This document shows positions 1 to 5,368 of a stretch of DNA of 8,657 nt, piece after piece. Each line of letters starts with the position of its first letter. Positions within the stretch are counted from its first letter, which is position 1. The position numbers and the translations under genes are program-made. The notes below the pieces were generated by a model. That model was not told the DNA's origin, made no database searches, and worked only from the letters and a program-made list of their open reading frames with translations. The stretch comes from Ferrovum sp. GTDB lineage: Bacteria; Pseudomonadota; Gammaproteobacteria; Burkholderiales; Ferrovaceae. The stretch covers positions 1-8,657 of the forward strand of contig DAIDKJ010000048.1 in the NCBI GenBank assembly GCA_027450105.1. Reading direction: 5' to 3'.

Positions 1-607
1 CTTCGATCAGCCAATCCACGCCATACAAGGCCACCCGACGGTAGTCCCCAATGATACGCCCGCGGCCGTAAGCATCGGGCAGCCCCGTAATGATCCCCGA
101 ACGGCGACAGGACAGAATTTCCGGGTCGTAGACATCGAATACGGCTTCATTATGCGTTTTCCGGTAATCCCGAAAAATATCCTTGATATGCTCCGGCACC
201 GGAGGAAAGCCGTACTCCTCCAGGGACTGTTCCACCATGCGCATCCCCCCCTTGGGGTAAATCCCCCGGCGCAGCGGCGCATCGGTTTGCAAGCCCACGA
301 TGACTTCGTCCTCCTGGCTAATGTAACCGGGCCCATGGGAGGTAATGCTCGAACCCACTGAAGTGGATACCTCCAGTACACCACCGTTTTGTCGTTCCTG
401 TTTGAGCAATTCACTCAACCGGGCCCATTGCCTGAGAGTTTTTGGTGTGGGGCCCTGCAAAAATTCTGCATCGCCACAATATTCCGTATAGTTGTCCAGA
501 ATGAAGTCGCGCACCGCTACCTGCTTCTTCCAGCCGTCACCCTTGAAACCACGCCATGGATCACGCAAAGCGGTTTCTACAACACGTTGTGGGGCCTGAA
601 TATCCAT
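1..607 (-). CDS. pflB: Pyruvate formate-lyase (formate C-acetyltransferase), N-terminal part, cut by window edge
   Basis: Glycyl-radical enzyme that converts pyruvate and CoA to acetyl-CoA and formate in the cytoplasm during anaerobic growth. Only the first 202 residues are inside the window; the reading frame stays open to base 1. Translated by hand, it matches the E. coli PflB N-terminus closely: a GF..-G-W...V-VRDFI..NYT.Y.GD..FL block at residues 20-50, STSV.S.ITSH.-GYI near 81-96, EYRKTHN-like DYRKTHNEAVFDVY at 147-160, and the family hallmark TGLPDAYGRGRIIGDYRR at 174-191. The active-site Cys-Cys pair and the C-terminal glycyl-radical site lie outside the window, so activity cannot be judged. 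The ATG at 605-607 is preceded by a consensus AAGGAG seven bases upstream, which fixes the start. Its activating enzyme is not visible here. It is divergent from the LysR gene at 1050. Confidence 0.95.
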   Translation of the reverse strand, partial: MDIQAPQRVVETALRDPWRGFKGDGWKKQVAVRDFILDNYTEYCGDAEFLQGPTPKTLRQWARLSELLKQERQNGGVLEVSTSVGSSITSHGPGYISQEDEVIVGLQTDAPLRRGIYPKGGMRMVEQSLEEYGFPPVPEHIKDIFRDYRKTHNEAVFDVYDPEILSCRRSGIITGLPDAYGRGRIIGDYRRVALYGVDWLIE

Positions 608-614
608 TGTGAAG

Positions 615-620
615 CTCCTT
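615..620 (-). promoter_or_regulatory. Ribosome binding site of pflB
   Basis: AAGGAG on the minus strand, seven bases before the ATG at 607. It is a consensus Shine-Dalgarno sequence and settles the start codon of pflB. Confidence 0.85.
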
Positions 621-825
621 GTTGATTCCGGGGCAAGTCCATTGACGTGCAGTGAGGTAACTTTAGTGGCTGCAATCTTTACCGGTGGCTTGGCACAGAT
701 TTAAGCCGCATGTTGGACTGGCATGACACTCATTGTAGAGAAGTGGACCTGTTCCAAGAAGCGATTTATACTGGGAGGAGATGTCAATTTTTTTTATATG
801 CCTATGAGGAATTCATTTGATCAAG

Positions 826-851
826 GCAGGTTCAGGTGAAACCTGCTTTTT
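826..851 (+). terminator. Rho-independent terminator-like hairpin upstream of lysR
   Basis: The stem GCAGGTT (826-832) pairs perfectly with AACCTGC (840-846) around a 7-base loop and is followed at once by five T (847-851). A-T pairs at 823-824 with 848-849 could lengthen the stem into the T tract. The orientation is plus strand. No plus-strand gene of normal size precedes it in the window, so it would end a short transcript starting inside the pflB-lysR gap, or act as an attenuator in a long lysR leader. On the minus strand it lacks a trailing T run, so it should not stop pflB transcription. Confidence 0.6.
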
Positions 852-875
852 GCCGAATTACAGCGTCTGGATTCT

Positions 876-891
876 TTGATGATCACGTCAA
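876..891. promoter_or_regulatory. Inverted repeat, candidate operator (TTGAT-N6-GTCAA)
   Basis: TTGATGATCACGTCAA is an imperfect palindrome whose outer five-base arms match with one mismatch. The arms resemble FNR/CRP-family half-sites, but the spacer is six bases rather than the four of an FNR box, so FNR itself is not supported. A LysR-type T-N11-A site is another possibility. It lies about 160 bases upstream of lysR and about 270 upstream of pflB, between the two genes it could serve. Confidence 0.35.
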
Positions 892-905
892 AAAAAGCGA
901 ATTGC

Positions 906-921
906 GTTAAATTATTTTAAC
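906..921. promoter_or_regulatory. Inverted repeat overlapping the lysR -35 element, candidate operator
   Basis: The sequence is GTTAAA (906-911), spacer TTAT, TTTAAC (916-921): perfect six-base arms. It overlaps the first five bases of the candidate -35 hexamer at 917-922. A regulator bound here would be well placed to repress lysR, which fits the autorepression common among LysR-type genes. The link to any named protein is inference. Confidence 0.4.
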
Positions 922-945
922 AATAAATTCAATGGCCTATATATT
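917..945 (+). promoter_or_regulatory. Candidate sigma-70 promoter of the lysR gene
   Basis: TTAACA (917-922, five of six consensus bases) and TATATT (940-945, five of six) are separated by an optimal 17 bases. A start near 952 would leave a leader of about 100 bases before the ATG at 1050. A second AT-rich block (TATAAA at 1033-1038) sits too close to the ATG and has no matching -35. Confidence 0.5.
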
Positions 946-1049
946 TTCACCGCAAAGAAGCATTCATTACCCTCTGTCCAAATCCAATACAGGCTCGCGC
1001 TGGCGATGATCTGGGTTTAGATATATCTCCCCTATAAAAAGAGACTACC

Positions 1050-1961
1050 ATGCGCCAGTTGCCGCCCTTGCATGCCATTCGAATTTTCGAAGCCTGCGCC
1101 CAAACTCTCAACTTTTCTGTGGCAGCACGGGATCTATGCTTGACCCATAGCGCAATCAGCCATCAAATCAAGCAACTGGAGGAATGGCTGGGGCTGGCAC
1201 TCTTTACTCGACATGCCAACGGGGTCACGCTGACCCATTCTGGACAAGTTCTGCAGCGAACAGCAACCCAATCCCTGAGTCAATTGGAAGAAACCTGCAG
1301 CCAATTACGCCTGAACACAGACCGACAAACCGTCATTTTGGCTGCACCGGGAAGTTTTATGGCCCTATGGCTTATCCGTCGATTGGAACATTTTGAGCGT
1401 TCTCTCCCCCATTTGCGCTTACAACTACAAACTCAGGGAGATTACAGCGATCTGGCAGCAGGTAGGATCGACATGCTCGTCATGAGTGCCAGTCCACCCT
1501 GGCCCAAAAACGTCTCGGCTACCAGACTGTTTGAGGATCGAGCAGGGCCTGTATGTGCGCCTGAGTGGGAGCCCCTACCCAAAAGCGCGGAAGAACTTTT
1601 GCGTCTTCCCTTGCTCTATACTCTCTCGCGACGTGATGCCTGGACTGAATGGGTGCATTTGCAAGGACTTGACGCTTCATCGCTGCATCTGACGCGCGCA
1701 TTTGATAACCTTCAACTCATGCTGGAAGCCGCCGTGTCCCGATTGGGAATCGCCATTGCACCAGAGCGTCTGGCAGAGCGTGAATTAAAGCAGGGGCGAT
1801 TGATCGCGCCCCTTGGATTTGCCCAAGGAAACTCACAATTTGCTCTCTGTGTCGCAATATCACGCGCCGAAGACCCTTCATTACGCACCGTTTGTGACTG
1901 GATGCGAGAACAGGCCTCATTTCCCGCAGTGGACTCTGCCGGATTTGCACCGGATCATTGA
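1050..1961 (+). CDS. LysR-family transcriptional regulator, GcvA-like
   Basis: A 303-residue DNA-binding regulator, the normal LTTR length. Residues 1-65 form the winged helix-turn-helix, opening with the GcvA-type pattern RQLPPLHAIRIFEACAQ and carrying the recognition region LTHSAISHQIKQLEEWLG at about 30-47, then LFTR and a THSG wing. Residues 93 to about 290 form the periplasmic-binding-protein-like effector domain, with VILAAPGSFMALWLIRRL leading into the first lobe and LEAAVSRLGIAIAPE near 226-240. The ATG start gives a canonical N-terminus; only a weak AGAGA precedes it. Being divergent from pflB, it may control pflB, itself, or the small membrane gene downstream. The ligand cannot be read from the sequence, and GcvA resemblance does not imply glycine-cleavage control. 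No clear terminator follows it. Confidence 0.9.
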   Translation: MRQLPPLHAIRIFEACAQTLNFSVAARDLCLTHSAISHQIKQLEEWLGLALFTRHANGVTLTHSGQVLQRTATQSLSQLEETCSQLRLNTDRQTVILAAPGSFMALWLIRRLEHFERSLPHLRLQLQTQGDYSDLAAGRIDMLVMSASPPWPKNVSATRLFEDRAGPVCAPEWEPLPKSAEELLRLPLLYTLSRRDAWTEWVHLQGLDASSLHLTRAFDNLQLMLEAAVSRLGIAIAPERLAERELKQGRLIAPLGFAQGNSQFALCVAISRAEDPSLRTVCDWMREQASFPAVDSAGFAPDH

Positions 1962-2077
1962 ACGAAGGCAAAATTTGTTCTATAGCACCCATGAAAAGCG
2001 AGTCGGGATTTATTCTCACGCGTCCATTCAAAATCGTTTACGGGAATAAAAAGTCATGCCCACCAAGATAAATACTA

Positions 2078-2091
2078 TTGATTTTGATCAA
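2078..2091 (+). promoter_or_regulatory. FNR/ANR-type binding site, exact consensus match
   Basis: TTGATTTTGATCAA matches TTGAT-N4-ATCAA at all ten specified positions. FNR-family activators bind this when oxygen is low. Its centre (2084.5) lies 26.5 bases before the first base of the TATATA at 2111-2116, close to the distance expected for a class II site centred near -41.5. The site therefore most likely drives the small membrane-protein gene that begins near 2127, not anything on the minus strand, where no suitable -10 is seen. Confidence 0.75.
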
Positions 2092-2110
2092 TTTATTAGT
2101 CGAACAAAAA

Positions 2111-2116
2111 TATATA
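2111..2116 (+). promoter_or_regulatory. Candidate -10 element downstream of the FNR box
   Basis: TATATA differs from TATAAT at one or two positions, depending on register, and is correctly placed for an FNR-activated promoter. Transcription would start at about 2122-2126, right at the proposed start codon of the next gene. Confidence 0.4.
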
Positions 2117-2126
2117 GGCAAATGGA

Positions 2127-2516
2127 TTGAAATCATATCTTGTGTCGCCGTTTACAGTGGCTCTCTTCAGTTATCTTGTCATGTTGCTTGCCTATTTCAA
2201 TCATCGACATAGGTTTTTTCATATACCAGCCATGCTGGCAGCCATTCTGTTTGATCTGGCCATGCCAATCTTTTTAGTCACCCATCGAAATTGGTGGCAT
2301 CGGCTCATCGATCAAGAGGATATATTTTCCTTTGGCGTATGGATGCATTTCGGACTCCTGATTACCATGTATGCTCTGGAGGCCGCCCAAATCTATAGCG
2401 CCAAAAAAATATTGCAAGGAGATTCCTCGGCCCGAGCCAATCATCACTCTCAAGGCCGAGCTCTCTTGATGGTGCGGGCACTGGTCATTGCAACCGGTGG
2501 TGGCATGGCTGAATAA
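2127..2516 (+). CDS. Small histidine-rich inner-membrane protein of unknown function
   Basis: A 129-residue protein I do not recognise with certainty. Three likely membrane segments are visible at about residues 6-24, 33-52 and 67-90, with a polar, poorly conserved-looking tail after about 97. Histidines cluster near segment ends: H26, H28, H32, H53, H58 and H74, plus an acidic D43 inside the second segment. The layout recalls small haem- or metal-linked membrane proteins such as the DUF420 group, but this is a suggestion only. The longest reading uses a TTG start; AGG about nine bases upstream is a weak RBS. GTG at 2142 or 2157 and ATG at 2181 (residue 19) are alternatives, none with a better RBS. 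The gene follows an exact FNR box, so expression under oxygen limitation is expected. It converges on manC with a 9-base gap. Confidence 0.7.
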   Translation: MKSYLVSPFTVALFSYLVMLLAYFNHRHRFFHIPAMLAAILFDLAMPIFLVTHRNWWHRLIDQEDIFSFGVWMHFGLLITMYALEAAQIYSAKKILQGDSSARANHHSQGRALLMVRALVIATGGGMAE

Positions 2517-2525
2517 TCAGCGTCA

Positions 2526-3989
2526 TCAAAGGGAATCTTGTCCGCGCCCGTAATGGTCTTCAAAGCGCACGATGTCGTCCTCTCCCAGATAGCTCCCCGA
2601 CTGGACCTCTATGATTTCCAGGGGAATCGTACCCGGGTTGCGTAAACGATGGACCTCCCCCAATGGAATATACGTGGATTGATTTTCGGTGAGCAAGACC
2701 ACCCGATCACCACAGGTCACCTCGGCCGTTCCTTTGACCACAACCCAATGCTCTGCCCGATGATGATGCATTTGCAGGCTTAAACTGGATTTTGGTTTGA
2801 CCTGAATGCGCTTGACCTTGAAGCGAGTCCCCTCGTCAATGCTGTCATACCAACCCCAAGGACGGTAAACCTTGCGGTGCAACAGATGTTCCTGCCGCCC
2901 CCGACTTTCCAGTTGGGCTACCAGCGCTTTCACCTGCTGTGTCTTATTTTGATGGGCTACTAACACCGCATCGGGTGTCTCCACGATCACCAGATCTTCT
3001 GTCCCCACCACACCAACCAGGCGATGGGTGGCGTGGACTAAAGTGCGCTGAGCATGCTCCAACAGTACGTCCCCGTGAATCACATTCCCCGATTCATCTG
3101 AAGCACCTTGCTGCCAGACGGCATCCCAGGTTCCCAGATCGGTCCATGCCACCTCCAAAGGGAGCATACACATGCCAAACGTTCCCGGGCAGCGCTCCAT
3201 CACGGCATAATCCACCGACTCGCCAGGCACTTGTGCAAACAAGCCAGCATCAGGCCGCACAAACCCCGCATCCTGGGTTTGTCGCTCCCAGGCCAGACGG
3301 GTGGCCTGCAGGATGTCTGGACGAAAGTGCTCCAGGGCGCGTAACCACACACTGGCTTTGAGCACGAATAAACCGCTATTCCAGGCATAATGGCCTTGCG
3401 CGAGATAGTGGCGAGCCGTGGCCTCGTCTGGTTTTTCCGTAAACCCCAGAACCTGATGTTCCCCGAACTGGCCAGGCGTCAAATCAAAATGGATGTAACC
3501 AAAACCCGTCTCGGGGCGCTGCGGAGGCACTCCCAAAATCACGATCTGATCTTGTGCTGCTATCCGTGCTGCCTGCTGCAAAATGCTCACAAATTGTTTG
3601 ACGTTGCCTACCTGCTGGTCAGCAGGGGAAACCACCAAAATGGGGTCTGTTCCACCAGCCTGCAGTGCTTGCAATGCTGCCAGTGTGAGCGCCGGCGCAG
3701 TATTTCGGCTTTCCGGTTCAAGCAGCAGCGTAGCCTGCAACGCGGGAAACTCGCGCAACTGATCCAGCACCAGAAAGCGGTGAGCTTCGTGCGTCACCAC
3801 CAGAGTGGTCTGGATGTGCAGGTCCGGCGCAGCAAGAGCATTGACCCGCTGCAGCGCCTGCTGGAACAAACTATACTGCCCCGACAGAACCAAAAACTGC
3901 TTTGGAAAACCCGCACGTGACAGTGGCCAGAGTCTTGAGCCCGAGCCACCACATAAAACCACCGGCGTTAGTTGGTTTGTACAACTCAC
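2526..3989 (-). CDS. manC: Bifunctional mannose-1-phosphate guanylyltransferase / mannose-6-phosphate isomerase
   Basis: A type II PMI-GMP enzyme (ManC/AlgA/XanB group) of 487 residues, the usual length. It makes GDP-mannose from mannose-1-phosphate and GTP, and interconverts fructose-6-phosphate and mannose-6-phosphate. The N-terminal nucleotidyltransferase domain shows LCGGSGSRLWPLSR (12-25), FPKQF (28-32), SPAD (121-124), FTEKPD (183-188), NSGLF (204-208) and WTDLGTWD (282-289). The C-terminal cupin isomerase domain begins with YRPWGWYDSID (375-385) and carries the metal-binding QMHHHRAEHW (406-415) and GEVHRLRNPG (444-453). The start is GTG at 3987-3989, supported by AGGGGG seven bases upstream and by the correct distance to the GG.GSRLWP loop. 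It follows the polysaccharide gene row on the same strand but after a 274-base gap, so it may have its own promoter. GDP-mannose would feed mannose, rhamnose or fucose residues of the surface glycan. Confidence 0.95.
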   Translation of the reverse strand: MSCTNQLTPVVLCGGSGSRLWPLSRAGFPKQFLVLSGQYSLFQQALQRVNALAAPDLHIQTTLVVTHEAHRFLVLDQLREFPALQATLLLEPESRNTAPALTLAALQALQAGGTDPILVVSPADQQVGNVKQFVSILQQAARIAAQDQIVILGVPPQRPETGFGYIHFDLTPGQFGEHQVLGFTEKPDEATARHYLAQGHYAWNSGLFVLKASVWLRALEHFRPDILQATRLAWERQTQDAGFVRPDAGLFAQVPGESVDYAVMERCPGTFGMCMLPLEVAWTDLGTWDAVWQQGASDESGNVIHGDVLLEHAQRTLVHATHRLVGVVGTEDLVIVETPDAVLVAHQNKTQQVKALVAQLESRGRQEHLLHRKVYRPWGWYDSIDEGTRFKVKRIQVKPKSSLSLQMHHHRAEHWVVVKGTAEVTCGDRVVLLTENQSTYIPLGEVHRLRNPGTIPLEIIEVQSGSYLGEDDIVRFEDHYGRGQDSL

Positions 3990-3996
3990 TTTACTG

Positions 3997-4002
3997 CCCC
4001 CT
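3997..4002 (-). promoter_or_regulatory. Ribosome binding site that supports the GTG start of manC
   Basis: AGGGGG on the minus strand, seven bases before the GTG at 3989. No in-frame ATG lies nearby upstream, and the distance fits normal initiation. Confidence 0.6.
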
Positions 4003-4210
4003 ATGACGGTTGAACAATCCCATTGAACAGCATGCCAAGCGTGACCAAGTGGTAGCTATCCCATGAAAAAAATACCTGAAACTTGATCTTCTGGAGGAGA
4101 CTGTCGCGGTTATACACAACAGCCTCTCTAGCAAGCATGCACGCCGGGATCTTACCATAGCCTAAAACTCACCTTAAGCACCATTCGACCGGTCTGACTT
4201 CTGTTTTTAG

Positions 4211-4225
4211 GTATCGATTCGATAC
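4211..4225. promoter_or_regulatory. 15-base perfect palindrome in the gap upstream of manC
   Basis: GTATCGA-T-TCGATAC has seven-base arms around one central base. It sits 39 bases after the stop of the WecA/WbpL-like gene and about 220 bases before the manC start. It is too short and has no T run for a terminator, so an operator for a dimeric regulator is the simplest reading. The rest of the 274-base gap (3990-4263) shows no gene; TAAGAT- and TATAAC-like -10 sequences occur on the minus strand, but neither has a good -35. Confidence 0.4.
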
Positions 4226-4263
4226 AATCAATCGAAAGAAAAACGCAAAGAGAGATGCCCCAC

Positions 4264-5295
4264 TTAGGGATGCGCAGCAGGGTGAATATTTTCCGCCCGC
4301 CCAGCACCCAACGCCAGCGCCAATGCCACCAAGGGAAGCAATGCCAATCCATACAAGCCGTCCGGTGCAGCCCGGGGATGTTGGGATGCAGACCAACCCC
4401 AGGGAGCCAGCCACAGTACATTGACTCCCCAAAGCGCAACAGTGACCCAACGATGACTACCCCATCTCCGGGCCAGTCGTTGATAGACGTGAGAGCGATG
4501 TGCAGCGTACCACCGTTGACGGGTAACCAGGCGGGTCAGCAGCGTACTGGTGGCATCGATCACAAACCATCCTCCCAACAGCAGCCAGGAAACCGGAGAC
4601 ACCCATCCCCGTGTTGTGCTCCAAAGCGCCAGCGCCAGTAACCAGTAGGCTAGCCAGGTGCTTCCCACATCCCCCATGAAAATGCGCGCTGGTGGCCAGT
4701 TCACCACCAAAAACCCGGCGCTTACCGCCGCCAGAATCATCAGCATCAACCATAGTGGGTCCTGCGCACGCTCCGGGTGACCCCACACGCTGATGAGCGC
4801 TGCCGCCAGGCTCATGAACAAGGCTTCAGAAGCAGCAAACCCGTCCAAACCATCCATGAAATTGAACCCATTGATCCACCACACCCCGCCCACCAGCAAA
4901 CAGCCCCACACACCCAGGGGCAACGGGACTGCAGGCCCACCAGACCAGAGCCACAACAATCCACTCACCAGCAGCAACTGCACCCCCAGGCGCAGGCGCA
5001 CGCTTTGGGGGCGCACATCATCGGCCAGGCCGAGAGCGGCCAAAGCAATTGCCAGCAGCGTTACCTCGGCCAGCCACAGACCGGGTTGCCGGAACGCCAG
5101 AACCAGAGCCACCCCGCTACCGGTCACCACCATACCCAGCCCACCCCCATGGGGCGTTATCTGTTGGTGGGAAGAGCGCTGATTCGGAATGGCGAGCAGC
5201 CCCCATTGACGTGCTCGCCAGCGCACCAGATGTGCGCCAGCCCAAGACAAGAGCAGACAAGACAGCAACAGCAGGAACAGAGCCTCGGCACTCAT
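4264..5295 (-). CDS. Undecaprenyl-phosphate sugar-1-phosphate transferase, WecA/WbpL-like
   Basis: A 343-residue polytopic inner-membrane enzyme of the MraY/WecA family that moves a sugar-1-phosphate (GlcNAc, QuiNAc or FucNAc type) from its UDP carrier to undecaprenyl phosphate, starting lipid-linked glycan assembly. Visible signatures in order: PNQRSSH..TPHGGGLG (37-54), the Asp pair A-DD (92-93) that binds Mg and the carrier, NGFNFMDGLDG (142-152), PPARIFMGDVGST (201-213), FVIDATST (244-251) and the cytoplasmic HRSHVYQ (266-272). About ten hydrophobic segments separate these loops. The length and HRSHVYQ loop fit WbpL/WecA better than MraY. The ATG at 5293-5295 gives a normal N-terminus, with only a weak GGA upstream. 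It follows the WbpM-like gene by 73 bases, the pairing known from O-antigen loci. The exact donor sugar cannot be told from sequence. Confidence 0.9.
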   Translation of the reverse strand: MSAEALFLLLLSCLLLSWAGAHLVRWRARQWGLLAIPNQRSSHQQITPHGGGLGMVVTGSGVALVLAFRQPGLWLAEVTLLAIALAALGLADDVRPQSVRLRLGVQLLLVSGLLWLWSGGPAVPLPLGVWGCLLVGGVWWINGFNFMDGLDGFAASEALFMSLAAALISVWGHPERAQDPLWLMLMILAAVSAGFLVVNWPPARIFMGDVGSTWLAYWLLALALWSTTRGWVSPVSWLLLGGWFVIDATSTLLTRLVTRQRWYAAHRSHVYQRLARRWGSHRWVTVALWGVNVLWLAPWGWSASQHPRAAPDGLYGLALLPLVALALALGAGRAENIHPAAHP

Positions 5296-5368
5296 GCATC
5301 CGTATTCCGAAGTGAGTGCCCAAAATCCGCAAGCCAGAAGGTTGATGGGGAAAAGTCTTGCATTGCAA

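Larger units (their letters stand above)
608..1049. other. Divergent AT-rich intergenic control region between pflB and lysR
   Basis: This 442-base stretch has no ORF of ordinary size. Going left to right it holds the pflB leader and RBS, a purine-rich GGGAGGAG run (773-780) followed by two tiny ORFs, a terminator-like hairpin (826-851), an inverted repeat TTGAT-N6-GTCAA (876-891), a second inverted repeat GTTAAA-TTAT-TTTAAC (906-921) and a promoter-like pair for lysR (917-945). I could not find a convincing sigma-70 promoter for pflB on the minus strand: there is a TTGACA (revcomp of 781-788 area) and a TATAAA (revcomp of 765-770), but only 11 bases separate them. The pflB promoter is therefore unassigned, and an activator-dependent one is likely. 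Confidence 0.6.

Noticed and set aside
389..625. Plus-strand 78-codon ORF over the pflB start
   Set aside because: It is the antisense shadow of a clearly conserved pflB N-terminus and has no family resemblance.
691..708. Sigma-54-like TGGCAC followed by a GC about 12 bases on
   Set aside because: The GG-to-GC spacing is off by one, the -12 part does not match TTGC, and it points away from pflB toward no nearby gene.
817..824. TTGATCAA as an FNR site for pflB
   Set aside because: It lacks the four-base spacer between the half-sites required in an FNR box; it is an eight-base palindrome that also lies within a short ORF.
4152..4450. Two overlapping minus-strand ORFs (93 and 95 codons) running from the end of the WbpL-like gene into the manC gap
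   Set aside because: Most of their length lies in alternate frames of the WbpL-like gene, no RBS is seen, and the composition does not look like a real protein.
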